Shown here: positions 54,854-63,645 of the stretch, piece after piece
Layout: each line of letters opens with the position of its first letter
Numbering within the stretch: the stretch's first letter is position 1
Source of the DNA: CADEEN01 sp963783785
Lineage (GTDB): Bacteria; Pseudomonadota; Gammaproteobacteria; Burkholderiales; Burkholderiaceae_C
NCBI GenBank assembly: GCA_963783785.1
Contig: CAWAOQ010000001.1
Span: 124,001-188,000 of the forward strand
DNA: 64,000 nucleotides
Direction of reading: 5' to 3'
Position numbers and translations under genes: made by a program
The notes under the pieces: model-generated
What the model was told of the DNA's origin: nothing
Database searches by the model: none
The model's input: only the letters and a program-made list of their open reading frames with translations

Positions 54854-56035
54854 ATGCAGATGAAACAGGTGGTTCGTGACTTTTCCATCGTCGCCACCGT
54901 GGCCGGCTTTGTTGCCGTGCTGGTCGGGTTCACCAGCTCGGTGGTTATCGTCTTCGCCGCGGCACAGGCGGTCGGCGCCACGCCGCCGCAAGCCACGTCA
55001 TGGATCTGGGCTTTGGGACTGGGCATGGGTATCACCACGATCGCGCTGTCGTTGTGGTATCGCCAGCCGGTGCTGACCGCCTGGTCGACGCCTGGCGCGG
55101 CGCTGATCGCCGGTACCAGCGGCGTTGCGATGGGCGAGGCCGTCGGCGCCTTCGTCGCCTGTGGCATGTTGATCGTGCTGGCGGGTGTGACGCGCACCTT
55201 CGAGCGCGTGATGGACCGCATTCCGCAAGCCATTGCCGCGGCCCTGCTCGCGGGCGTGCTGGCGCGATTCGGACTCGATGCGGTGGCTGCCGTGACGACC
55301 GCGCCGCTGCTGATCATCGCCATGGCCTTGGCCTTCCTGGCCGGTCGCCGCCGATGGCCGCGCTACGCCGTGCCGGGCGCGCTGCTCGCCGGCCTCGCGG
55401 TGGCCGCGGCCGAGGCGCGCATGCAATGGTCGAGCGTGGCCTGGGAGGCGGCACGACCGGTATGGACCACGCCGGTGTTCAGCTGGAGCGCGTTCGTCGG
55501 CGTCGCACTGCCGCTGTTCGTGGTCACGATGGCCTCGCAGAACCTGCCGGGTGTCGCCGCGCAACGCGCTGCGGGTTATCGCACCCCGGTGTCGACGACG
55601 GTCACGGTCACCGGCGCGGCCACGCTGCTGCTGGCGCCGTTCGGTGGCTTCGCGTTCAACCTCGCAGCCATCACCGCCGCCATCTGCATGGGCCCCGAAG
55701 CACATCCTGATCCGGCCAGGCGCTATGCGGCGAGCATCGCAGCGGGGTTCTTCTACATTGCCGTCGGTCTCGTCGGCGGTGCCGTCATCGGCCTGCTGCA
55801 GGCTTTCCCGCGCGAGCTGGTGCTGGCGGTGGCGGGCTTGGCGCTGCTCGGCACCATTGCCGGTGGCCTGGCCTCGGCGTTGCACGACGAACGCCACCGC
55901 GACGCCGCAGGTCTGACCTTCCTGGTCACCCTGTCGGGCGTGTCGGTGGCCGGCGTCGGCTCGGCCTTCTGGGGCGTGGTCGCCGGCGCGACGGCGCTGG
56001 TTGTGCAACAGTGGCGCCCTGGAGGTTCTCGCTGA
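54854..56035 (+). CDS. benE: BenE-family benzoate/proton symporter
   Basis: 393 residues, about twelve transmembrane helices. BenE family marks are the N-terminal DFSIVATVAGFVAVLVGFTSSVVIVFAA, WSTPGAALIAGTSG near 80, and VTMASQNLPGVAAQRAAGYRTP near 215. No benzoate-degradation gene is near, so the substrate may be another aromatic or weak acid. Its stop overlaps the gshB ATG (TGATG at 56033-56037), which couples it to gshB. Confidence 0.88.
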   Translation: MQMKQVVRDFSIVATVAGFVAVLVGFTSSVVIVFAAAQAVGATPPQATSWIWALGLGMGITTIALSLWYRQPVLTAWSTPGAALIAGTSGVAMGEAVGAFVACGMLIVLAGVTRTFERVMDRIPQAIAAALLAGVLARFGLDAVAAVTTAPLLIIAMALAFLAGRRRWPRYAVPGALLAGLAVAAAEARMQWSSVAWEAARPVWTTPVFSWSAFVGVALPLFVVTMASQNLPGVAAQRAAGYRTPVSTTVTVTGAATLLLAPFGGFAFNLAAITAAICMGPEAHPDPARRYAASIAAGFFYIAVGLVGGAVIGLLQAFPRELVLAVAGLALLGTIAGGLASALHDERHRDAAGLTFLVTLSGVSVAGVGSAFWGVVAGATALVVQQWRPGGSR

Positions 56036-57003
56036 TGTCATTGCTGTTCGTTGCCGACCCGCTCGAGTCGTTCAAGACCTACAAGGACTCCACCTTCGCG
56101 ATGATGCGCGAGGCCTCCCGGCGCGGCCACGCGCTGTGGGCTTGCGAGCAGCAGCATCTCACGTGGCAGCGCGGTGGACGCGTCGTCGCGCAAGGCGCGC
56201 GCCGGATCGCGCTGACCGCTGACCAGCACGACTGGTTCGAGGTCGAGGAGACGCAAGACCTCGCGCTCGCCGACACCGGCGCGGTGCTGATGCGCAAGGA
56301 CCCGCCGTTCGACAGCGAGTATTTCTACGCCACCCACCTGCTGTCACAGGCCGAGCGCGAGGGTGCGCGCGTGTTCAACCGTCCGGCGTCATTGCGCGAG
56401 CACCCGGAAAAGCTTGCGATCCTCGAATTCCCGCAGTTCATCGGCCCGACGCTGGTCACGCGCAGTGCCGAGGCGGTGCGCGCCTTCCACGCCGAGCAGC
56501 GCGACATCATCCTGAAGCCGCTCGACGGCATGGGCGGCATGGGCATCTTCCGCGTCGGCCCCGACGGCCTGAATCTGGGCAGCATCATCGAGACCCTGAA
56601 CCAGGATGGCCGCGTCACGCTGATGGTGCAGAAGTACCTGCCCGAGATCGCGCAAGGTGACAAGCGCATCCTGGTCATCGGGGGCGAGCCGGTGCCGTAT
56701 TCGCTGGCGCGCATCCCGCAGGGCGATGAGATCCGCGGCAACCTCGCGGTTGGCGGCAAGGGCGTGGCGCAGCCGCTGTCGCCGCGCGACCGCGAGATCG
56801 CCGAAACGCTTGGCCCCGCGCTCGCCGCCCGCGGCCTGCTGCTGGTGGGGCTGGACGTGATCGGCGACTGCCTCACCGAGATCAACGTCACCAGCCCGAC
56901 CTGCTTCCAGGAGATCACGCAGCAGACCGGCTTCGACGTGGCCCGGCGCTTCGTCGATGCGCTCGAGCAGGCGCTCGCGGCCGGCGCGGTCCCACGCGCG
57001 TAG
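56035..57003 (+). CDS. gshB: Glutathione synthetase
   Basis: 322 residues. ATP-grasp ligase joining gamma-glutamylcysteine and glycine. VADPLESFKTYKDSTFAMM at the N-terminus, then VLMRKDPPFDSEYFYATHLL, RDIILKPLDGMGGMGIFRV (ATP-binding lid) and TEINVTSPTCFQEI near 295. The start at 56035 overlaps the benE stop; nine extra in-frame residues upstream lie inside benE. It completes the glutathione pathway begun by gshA 4 kb away. Confidence 0.95.
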   Translation: MSLLFVADPLESFKTYKDSTFAMMREASRRGHALWACEQQHLTWQRGGRVVAQGARRIALTADQHDWFEVEETQDLALADTGAVLMRKDPPFDSEYFYATHLLSQAEREGARVFNRPASLREHPEKLAILEFPQFIGPTLVTRSAEAVRAFHAEQRDIILKPLDGMGGMGIFRVGPDGLNLGSIIETLNQDGRVTLMVQKYLPEIAQGDKRILVIGGEPVPYSLARIPQGDEIRGNLAVGGKGVAQPLSPRDREIAETLGPALAARGLLLVGLDVIGDCLTEINVTSPTCFQEITQQTGFDVARRFVDALEQALAAGAVPRA

Positions 57004-57107
57004 CCGGCGTCGCTGAAACGGCCGTCGTCGCAGCCCGGCCGCTGGCCGATCCGCGTCGACGGCCGTGGGTTCGTCAGGCCGGCTCTCGAAGCCGCCTCGG
57101 CGCCGCG

Positions 57108-58268
57108 CTAGAAGCCGAGCAGCTTGACCTCGAAGGCGCGCTCGACCAGCCACAGGCCGGCCAGCGTGGCGATCAGCAGCGAGCCGCCGACCATCACCGC
57201 GCGGCGGTAGAAGGCGGTGCGCCGCAGCGCGAAGGCGAGTGGCAGGAACGCCGCCACGATGGCCAGCTGCCCGCCTTCGACGCCCAGATTGAATCCCACC
57301 AATGCCAGCGCCAGGGCTTCGCGCGGCAGGCCCAGGTCGATCAGCACGCTGGCGAAGCCGAAACCGTGGATCAGGCCAAAGCCGAAGGCCACCGTCCAGC
57401 GCCGGCGATGCAGCAGCGGCCAGACGTTGTTCAGCGCCGCCAGCACGACCGATGCCGCGATCGCCGACTCGACCCAGCGCGACGGCAACGACACGAAGCC
57501 GAGCGTGGCCAGTGACAAGGTGATCGAGTGCGCCAGCGTGAACGCGGTGACGATCTTGAAGACGTCGACGAAGGCCTCGCCAAACGTCGCCGCCGGCTGC
57601 CAGTCCCGGGTCTGCCCGCCGCGCCACGACAGCACCGCGGGCAGCAGCAACGACAGCAGGAACAGGATGTGGTCGAAGCCGATCCAGATGTGCCACACGC
57701 CTTCGCGCGCGTAGTCGACGAACTGGCGCCAGTGGCTCGCCGCCTGCAAATCGAAGGTCTGGGTCGCGGCCTCCGGGCCGAGCACCGCGCTGCGCGTGCG
57801 GCCGCCGGCCTGCAGGTTCAACAGGCCGCGATGCTGCGGATCGAGATCGGCGAACAGCGCATAGGTGATCGTCAGTGCGGCCGGCGGCGTTGCACAACGC
57901 ACCGCCAGCGGCAGCACGGTGTAGGCGCCGTCGGTGTGGTCGTCGATCTGCTGCGCGCCGGTCTCGATGGTGCATGGCGCGCCGGCGTCGCTGCCGTCGC
58001 CGCTGCGCACGGCGAGCCGCGCCAACGCATAGGCCGCGATCTCGCCATGCCGCGCCCGCACCTCGCCCCAGGTGATGTCACCGTTGCCATCGGCATCCAG
58101 TCCGATCGCGAAATCGAGGTCACGCAGCGCAATGTCCCAGCGGCCGCTGATGTCGCCGCGGTTGGCGTCGGCGACGTTGATCGTCAGGTAGCTGTCCGAA
58201 GGCTTGTGCGCGTGTGCCGGCGCCAATGCGAGCCCTCCCAGCAGCAGGGCAGCGATCGCGCGCTTCAT
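57108..58268 (-). CDS. HupE/UreJ-like membrane protein with an EF-hand loop
   Basis: 386 residues. Signal peptide (MKRAIAALLLGGLALAPAHA), a periplasmic domain of about 160 residues, then six or seven transmembrane helices with the HupE_UreJ_2 hallmarks GVWHIWIGFDHILFLLSLLLP, FTLAHSITLSLA and GLIHGFGFASVL, rich in membrane His. The periplasmic domain has a full 12-residue EF-hand loop, DADGNGDITWGE near residue 55, with Asp/Asp/Asn ligands, the central Gly and Glu12. Membrane His suggests metal (Ni/Co or other) movement, but this branch is uncharacterised. Its start overlaps the TPR gene stop (ATGA). Confidence 0.82.
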   Translation of the reverse strand: MKRAIAALLLGGLALAPAHAHKPSDSYLTINVADANRGDISGRWDIALRDLDFAIGLDADGNGDITWGEVRARHGEIAAYALARLAVRSGDGSDAGAPCTIETGAQQIDDHTDGAYTVLPLAVRCATPPAALTITYALFADLDPQHRGLLNLQAGGRTRSAVLGPEAATQTFDLQAASHWRQFVDYAREGVWHIWIGFDHILFLLSLLLPAVLSWRGGQTRDWQPAATFGEAFVDVFKIVTAFTLAHSITLSLATLGFVSLPSRWVESAIAASVVLAALNNVWPLLHRRRWTVAFGFGLIHGFGFASVLIDLGLPREALALALVGFNLGVEGGQLAIVAAFLPLAFALRRTAFYRRAVMVGGSLLIATLAGLWLVERAFEVKLLGF

Positions 58269-59447
58269 CGCGTGGCCTCCAGCCTGGCGACCAGCGCGCG
58301 CAGCGCCACGCTCTCGACACGGTTGGCGGTCAACCACTCGCGCGCCGGTGCGGCCGCGGCGGGGTCGCCAGCGGCGAGTGCGGCCTCGATCAGGATGCGG
58401 GCGTCGGCCGGCTCGCGCTGGACCGCGTAATTGCTGCGTGCCAGCGCCAACGCGCGCGGGGCGTCGCCCTGCAGTTCGAGTGCGAAGCGGGCTTCCTCCT
58501 TTTCGTGCGTGCGATCGCCGCGGGCGCGTGCGGCGTCGAAGCGCGCCGCAAGGTCGCGTACCCAGCCGGCGGCGCGTGCATCGCCGGCGGCCTGGGCCGC
58601 GATCGCCAGGCGCAGCAGCAGCACGTCGGCGCGCACGCCGTCCTTCAACAAGGCGAGGACCTCGCCCGGGCGGCCGCGGTCGAGCAGGAAATCGGCGTAC
58701 GCGGCCTGCAGGTAGACATCGGGCACAGCGAGCGCCAGCGCTGCACGGAAGGCGCGTTCGGCAGCCGCGAAGTCGCCGCGGCGCTCGTCGAGTTCTGCCA
58801 GCCGCGTCAAGGCCCACAGCCGTTCTTCGGCGCGCGGCGTCGGTGGCGGCCTTCAGCGCCGCATCGAGGGTGCGTGCGGCCGTGTCGGCGCGGCCGGTCA
58901 GGCCGTCGATCGCTGCCGCACAGGCCACGGCAATCAGTGCCGTCGTGTGCGGCGCCAGGCCGTCGCAGCCGCGTCGCGCCGCCACATAGTCGGCCTGCAC
59001 CATGCGGATCGCCGCCAGCCACGCCCAGGCCTCGGCGTTGTCCGGCTCGGCCTGGGCAGCGGCGTCCAGGTCGGCCAGCGCGGCATCGAAGCGGTGACCA
59101 TATTGCAGCAGCACTGCGCGCTGCACACGCACGGCCGTCGGCGGTGCGGCCTCGGTCCACCACGGTGCCAGCGCGGCCTGGGCGTAACCGATGTAGCGCG
59201 GATCGCCCTCGGCGGCCGCCTCTTCGACGTAACGCCGCGCCAGCGCCACCGCCTTGGCCGGGTCGCGCGGGTCGCTGCGCCATGCGGCGCGCAGCGACTG
59301 CAGGCTGCCGGCGCGGGCGTCGCCGCCGCGCGCCGGCACGCGCGCGAGCACCTCGGCGTCGGTGGCCGGCACGCGCGGGGCCGCGGCAGCGGGCTGCAGC
59401 CACAGCGCCAGCAACAGCAGCGACAGCCAGGGGATCGGACGGGGCAT
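58265..59447 (-). CDS. Exported TPR-repeat protein (one frame break)
   Basis: About 394 residues. Signal peptide (LSLLLLALWLQPAAAAP), then tetratricopeptide-like repeats throughout: AVALARRYVEEAAAEGDPRYIGYAQAAL, RFDAALADLDAAAQAEPDNAEAWAWLA and AAERAFRAALALAVPDVYLQAAYADFLL. The break is the in-frame CGA at 58829; dropping its C gives TDAAREERLWALTRLAELDE. It is coupled by ATGA to the HupE-like gene, so the two probably form one envelope unit. The function is not known. Confidence 0.8.
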
Positions 59448-59645
59448 TGTTTCGGTGTGTATCGCGCAGCGGCGTGGGCGGGCGATGGTAGCCAGGGTGG
59501 CAGCGTGTTGCAGGGTGATTCATCTTGGGGCAGACCCTGTCGTCAACCTGCGGCGCAATGCGTTATCTTCGCGCGCCCGCCCTGCGCCCAGGCCCGCGGC
59601 GGCTGCAATCGTTGACTCCTAACCTACTGATTTGAAAGAAAATTC

Positions 59646-59858
59646 ATGACCAAGCTCCTCACCGCACTGTTGTTCGCTGCCGGCGCCATCGCACTGCCCG
59701 CGCACGCCGCTTCGCACGCCGCCGCTGCGCCGGCCGGCAAGGCCAGCGCCGCCCCGATGGCGCCGGACGCGAAGAAGGAAGAAGCCAAGAAGGACGCCAA
59801 GCCGGCTGCCGCAGCTGCCAGCTCGGCCAAGCCGGCTGCCAGCGCCGCGAAGAAGTAA
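59646..59858 (+). CDS. Small Ala/Lys-rich exported protein
   Basis: 70 residues. A clear signal peptide (MTKLLTALLFAAGAIALPAHA) leaves a mature chain of about 49 residues made almost only of Ala, Lys, Ser, Pro and Glu (APDAKKEEAKKDAKPAAAAASS). Low complexity and positive charge suggest an intrinsically disordered periplasmic or secreted protein. It has its own terminator and is divergent from the TPR gene. No family could be assigned; a spurious frame is possible, but the signal peptide, a Lys-rich tail unusual in this GC content and the following terminator favour a real gene. Confidence 0.65.
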   Translation: MTKLLTALLFAAGAIALPAHAASHAAAAPAGKASAAPMAPDAKKEEAKKDAKPAAAAASSAKPAASAAKK

Positions 59859-59880
59859 GCCTGTTGGCATGTTCATAGCG

Positions 59881-59911
59881 AAGGCAGGGGTCGCGCGACC
59901 CCTGCCTTTGT
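59881..59911 (+). terminator. Terminator after the small exported protein
   Basis: AAGGCAGGGGTCG (59881-59893) and CGACCCCTGCCTT (59896-59908) form a perfect 13-base stem with a two-base apex, followed by TTGTCGTTT. It sits 22 bases after the stop. Confidence 0.75.
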
Positions 59912-59949
59912 CGTTTCCGGGCCCTGCAATCCCTGCATACCTGACCTCG

Positions 59950-60943
59950 ATGACCCTGCGTCAACTGCTCGACCAGTCCGCCGGCTTCGACGCCGAATAC
60001 GGCCACAACCTGGCCAGTCACCTGCCGATGGCGTTGACGGCGCTGGCGCGCCTTGGCGCGGCCGATGGGCGCCTGGCCGAGTTTGCCGAGCGTTACAGCG
60101 GGCGCCTGCACCCGGCGCCGCCGTCGCGAGCCCTGGCCCGCCGGCGACCCTTGGCAAAGCCGCTTTGGGGACCCGCGTGCGTGGCCGGCGTACCGCAGCC
60201 TGTTCAATGAGTGGATGGATCACGAAGGCGCGCCGGCGGTGCTCGAACAGACGCTGCCGGCGTTGCTGCGCGGCGTCGGCGCCGCCGCTTTCCACGGCCC
60301 GATCCGTGCGGCCTACGCGATCGCCGCCGGGCATTCGCATGAGCTCGCCGATGCGCTGGCGTACTGGGCCTGCCGCTGGTTTTCGCTCGGCACTGCGCCG
60401 CTCAACGGCCGTGAGCCAGACCCGGAGGTGGTGCTCGCCGCGCTGGGCATCGCCAAGCCACGCCGTCCCCTGATCGCCGAGCGCATGGCGCTGGCGGCCG
60501 GAGCACCCGGCATTCGGCCGCGTGGCCTCGGGCTTGCACATCGACCCCGACCGCACGCTCGCGCAACTGGCCACGCTGGCGGCGCGCTTGTACGCTGCCA
60601 GCGACAACTTCACGGTGCTGCACCTGGTGACCAGCGCCCACGCGATGCGTGTGCTGCTGCCCTGGCTCGACGAGGGTGACGTCACCGAGGCGCTTGGCCA
60701 CTACTGGCTGGCCTACGCCGCCGGCCATGCCGCGAGCGGCATCGCAGACAGCGCGGCGGCGCAGGCGCGCCGCCGCGCGCGCCGCGACCATGGTCCGAGA
60801 TCGTCGCGTGGGCCATCGCCAGCGACGACGACCATGCCATCAAGCTCGTCGACAGCTGCCGCGAGCAGGAGCGCGTCTACGGCGGCGCGGTATGGCGCGA
60901 AGCCGCGTCGCGTGCGGTGGCTGGGCACCCACCGAGCCGGTGA
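59950..60943 (+). CDS. Questin-oxidase-family protein (three frame breaks)
   Basis: About 330 residues rebuilt over three frames. The family (DUF4243, fungal questin oxidase and bacterial relatives) is recognised by LDQSAGFDAEYGHNLASHLPMALTALARLG at the start, EPWPAGDPWQSRFGDPRAWPAYRSLF, AAFHGPIRAAYAIAAGHSHELADALAYW, FTVLHLVTSAHAMRVLLPWL and DDDHAIKLVDSCREQERVYG. Breaks are at the CGA at 60127, near 60497 (extra G) and near 60785. The stop used is TGA 60941-60943. In fungi it performs an oxidative ring cleavage; the bacterial substrate is unknown. Many conserved His suggest a metal or helical-bundle active site. Confidence 0.75.
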
Positions 60944-61143
60944 AACGCGGGTCGGGTTCCGCAAGCCCTGCGACCACCGGCACCAGGCGGCCGCTGCGGT
61001 GCGCCTCGTGCAGCGCCAGCTGCGCGGGCAGCTTGAGCCGGGCACCGTCCGCTGTCAAGCCGGGCCGACGGCATCGCGCTTGACACCGCGCAACTTGCGT
61101 GGCCGGCGGCGCGAGATCATGGTGGCCCATCGAGAGGTTGGCC

Positions 61144-63546
61144 ATGAACCCTGACAAGCCATTGCTGGGTGCGGCAACGGGCGTTGCAGCCTTGCCCGCG
61201 CTACCCGAGGGTGTCGTCGCGCTGGTGCCGATGCGCAACGTCGTGCTGTTTCCCCACGTGCTGATGCCGATCGCCGTCGGGCGAGCCAAGTCGATCGCGG
61301 CCGTGCAGCACGCACTGAGGAGTGGCAGCGCGTTGGGCATCGTGATGCAGAAGGACGCCCAGATCGACGACCCGGGCCGCGACGCGTTGTGCGATGTCGG
61401 TACGCTGGCCAAGGTGCTGCAGCACGTCGAGGCCAGCGACCAGTTGCACCACGCGGTGTGCCAGGGCCTGCAGCGTTTTCGCATCGAGGCGCTGGTCGAG
61501 GGCTACCCGTTCCTGGCCGCCCGCGTGCAACGCATCGACGAGCCGGCCACGGTCTCGACCGCGGCCGAGGCGCTGGCGATGCGGCTGCGCGAACGCGCGG
61601 TCGAAGTGTTGTCGCTGTTGCCGGGCGTGCCGGCCGAGCTGGCGCAGGCGCTGCAGGCGGCGCGCGCGCCGTCGCACCTGGCCGACATCGTGGCCAGCCT
61701 GCTCGACGCCGAGGTGGTCGAGAAGCAGAGCCTGCTCGAAACGGCGGACACCGAGGAGCGGCTGAACAAGGTGCTGGCGATCCTGACGCGGCGCATCGAG
61801 GTGCTGCGGCTGTCGCAGGAGATCGGCGAACGCACCAAGGAGCAACTCGACGATCGCCAGCGCAAGTTCCTGTTGCGAGAGCAGCTGAAGACGATCCAGA
61901 AGGAGCTCGGCGAAGAGGGCGAGCACGACGAAGACATCGCGCGGCTGGGTGCGCTGATCGACAAGGCCGGCATGCCCGCCGAGGTCGAGGCCCACACCAG
62001 GAAGGAGCTGGCGCGGCTGCAACGCATGTCCGACGCCTCGGCCGAGTCCTCGATGCTGCGCACCTACCTCGAGTGGATGACCGAGCTGCCGTGGGCCACT
62101 CCGCCCGAGGCGCCGATCGACCTCGATGCGGCGCGCCGCGTGCTGGAGGCCGACCACCACGGCCTGGCGCGCATCAAGCAGCGCATCGTCGAGAGCCTGG
62201 CGGTGCAGAAGCTCAACCCGCATGGGCGGGCGCCGATCCTGTGCTTCGTCGGCCCGCCCGGCGTCGGCAAGACGTCGCTCGGCCAGAGCATCGCGCGCGC
62301 ACTCGGCCGGCCGTTCGTGCGCGTCTCGCTGGGCGGCGTGCACGACGAGGCCGAGATCCGCGGCCACCGTCGCACCTATGTCGGCGCGATGCCCGGCAAC
62401 ATCGTGCAGGGCCTGCGCAAGGCCGGCGCGCGCCACTGCGTGATGATGCTCGACGAGGTCGACAAGGTCTCGGCCAGTGCCCACGGCGACCCTTCGGCGG
62501 CGCTGCTCGAGGTGCTGGATCCGGAGCAGAACTCGACTTTCCGCGACAACTACCTGGGCGTGCCGTTCGACTTGAGCCGCGTCGTCTTCATCGCCACCGC
62601 CAACGTCATCGACAACGTGCCGGCACCGGTTCGCGACCGCATGGAAGTGATCGAGCTGCCGGGCTACACGCAGGAGGAAAAGCTGCAGATCGCGACGACC
62701 TACCTGGTGCGGCGCCAGCGAGAGCTGTGCGGGTTGCGCGAAGAGCAGTGCACGCTGACCGAAGCGGCGCTGCGCACGATCGTCGCCGAACACACGCGCG
62801 AGGCGGGCGTGCGCCAGCTCGAGCGCGAGATCGGCCGCGTGATGCGCCATGTGGCGATGAAGGTCGCCGAGGGCTCGGCGGCCGCGGTGCGCGTCGACGC
62901 GGCCGACCTCGACGCCATCCTCGGGCCACCGAAGTTCGAGCACGAGATGGCCCTGCGGGCCAGCCTGCCCGGCGTGGCCACCGGGCTGGCCTGGACACCG
63001 GTCGGCGGCGACATCCTGTTCATCGAGGCCACTCGCGTGGCGGGCAGCGGCCGGCTGATCCTGACCGGCCAGCTCGGCGACGTGATGAAGGAAAGCGCGC
63101 AGGCGGCGCTGACGCTGGTCAAGTCGCATGCCGCGGCGCTGCGCATCGGCGCGGCGAGCTTCGAGGCCATCGACGTGCATGTGCACGTGCCGGCCGGTGC
63201 GATCCCGAAGGACGGGCCGAGCGCCGGCGTGGCGATGTTCATGGCGCTGGCCTCGCTGTTCACCGATCGCGCGGTGCGCCACGACATGGCGATGACCGGC
63301 GAGATCAGCTTGCGCGGGCTGGTGCTGCCGGTCGGCGGCATCAAGGAGAAGGTGCTGGCGGCGCAGCGCGCCGGCGTCACGACGGTGTTGCTGCCCGCGC
63401 GCAATGAAAAGGACTTGCGCGACGTGCCCGAATCGACACGTGCGGCGCTCGCCTTCGTCTGGCTGCACACGGTCGACGATGCGGTACGTGCCGCCCTCGG
63501 CGCGGGCACGGCAGGGGCGTCGCGCGCGGGCTTCGAGCTGGTGTGA
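61144..63546 (+). CDS. lon: ATP-dependent protease Lon
   Basis: 800 residues. N-terminal substrate domain (VALVPMRNVVLFPHVLMPIAVGR), coiled region (DDRQRKFLLREQLKTIQKELGE), AAA+ with Walker A VGPPGVGKTSLG near 378 and Walker B MMLDEVDKV, and the C-terminal protease with Ser in PKDGPSAGVAM near 694 and Lys in GGIKEKVLAAQRAG. The start at 61144 follows GAGAGG. It degrades misfolded and regulatory proteins. The frame is intact and contains in-frame CGA codons, for example at 61876, that are read normally. Confidence 0.94.
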   Translation: MNPDKPLLGAATGVAALPALPEGVVALVPMRNVVLFPHVLMPIAVGRAKSIAAVQHALRSGSALGIVMQKDAQIDDPGRDALCDVGTLAKVLQHVEASDQLHHAVCQGLQRFRIEALVEGYPFLAARVQRIDEPATVSTAAEALAMRLRERAVEVLSLLPGVPAELAQALQAARAPSHLADIVASLLDAEVVEKQSLLETADTEERLNKVLAILTRRIEVLRLSQEIGERTKEQLDDRQRKFLLREQLKTIQKELGEEGEHDEDIARLGALIDKAGMPAEVEAHTRKELARLQRMSDASAESSMLRTYLEWMTELPWATPPEAPIDLDAARRVLEADHHGLARIKQRIVESLAVQKLNPHGRAPILCFVGPPGVGKTSLGQSIARALGRPFVRVSLGGVHDEAEIRGHRRTYVGAMPGNIVQGLRKAGARHCVMMLDEVDKVSASAHGDPSAALLEVLDPEQNSTFRDNYLGVPFDLSRVVFIATANVIDNVPAPVRDRMEVIELPGYTQEEKLQIATTYLVRRQRELCGLREEQCTLTEAALRTIVAEHTREAGVRQLEREIGRVMRHVAMKVAEGSAAAVRVDAADLDAILGPPKFEHEMALRASLPGVATGLAWTPVGGDILFIEATRVAGSGRLILTGQLGDVMKESAQAALTLVKSHAAALRIGAASFEAIDVHVHVPAGAIPKDGPSAGVAMFMALASLFTDRAVRHDMAMTGEISLRGLVLPVGGIKEKVLAAQRAGVTTVLLPARNEKDLRDVPESTRAALAFVWLHTVDDAVRAALGAGTAGASRAGFELV

Positions 63547-63645
63547 TCGAGACGCCGCCATCGCACGGCGCAGTTGACGCAACGCAAGACAGCCGCGCGG
63601 CGCTCGCGTCTCAATCGATGCAGCAACGGGAAAAGGGACAGCACC

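Noticed and set aside
61080..61085. TTGACA -35 box as a promoter for lon
   Set aside because: The hexamer is perfect but no -10 or heat-shock-type partner is found at the right spacing.
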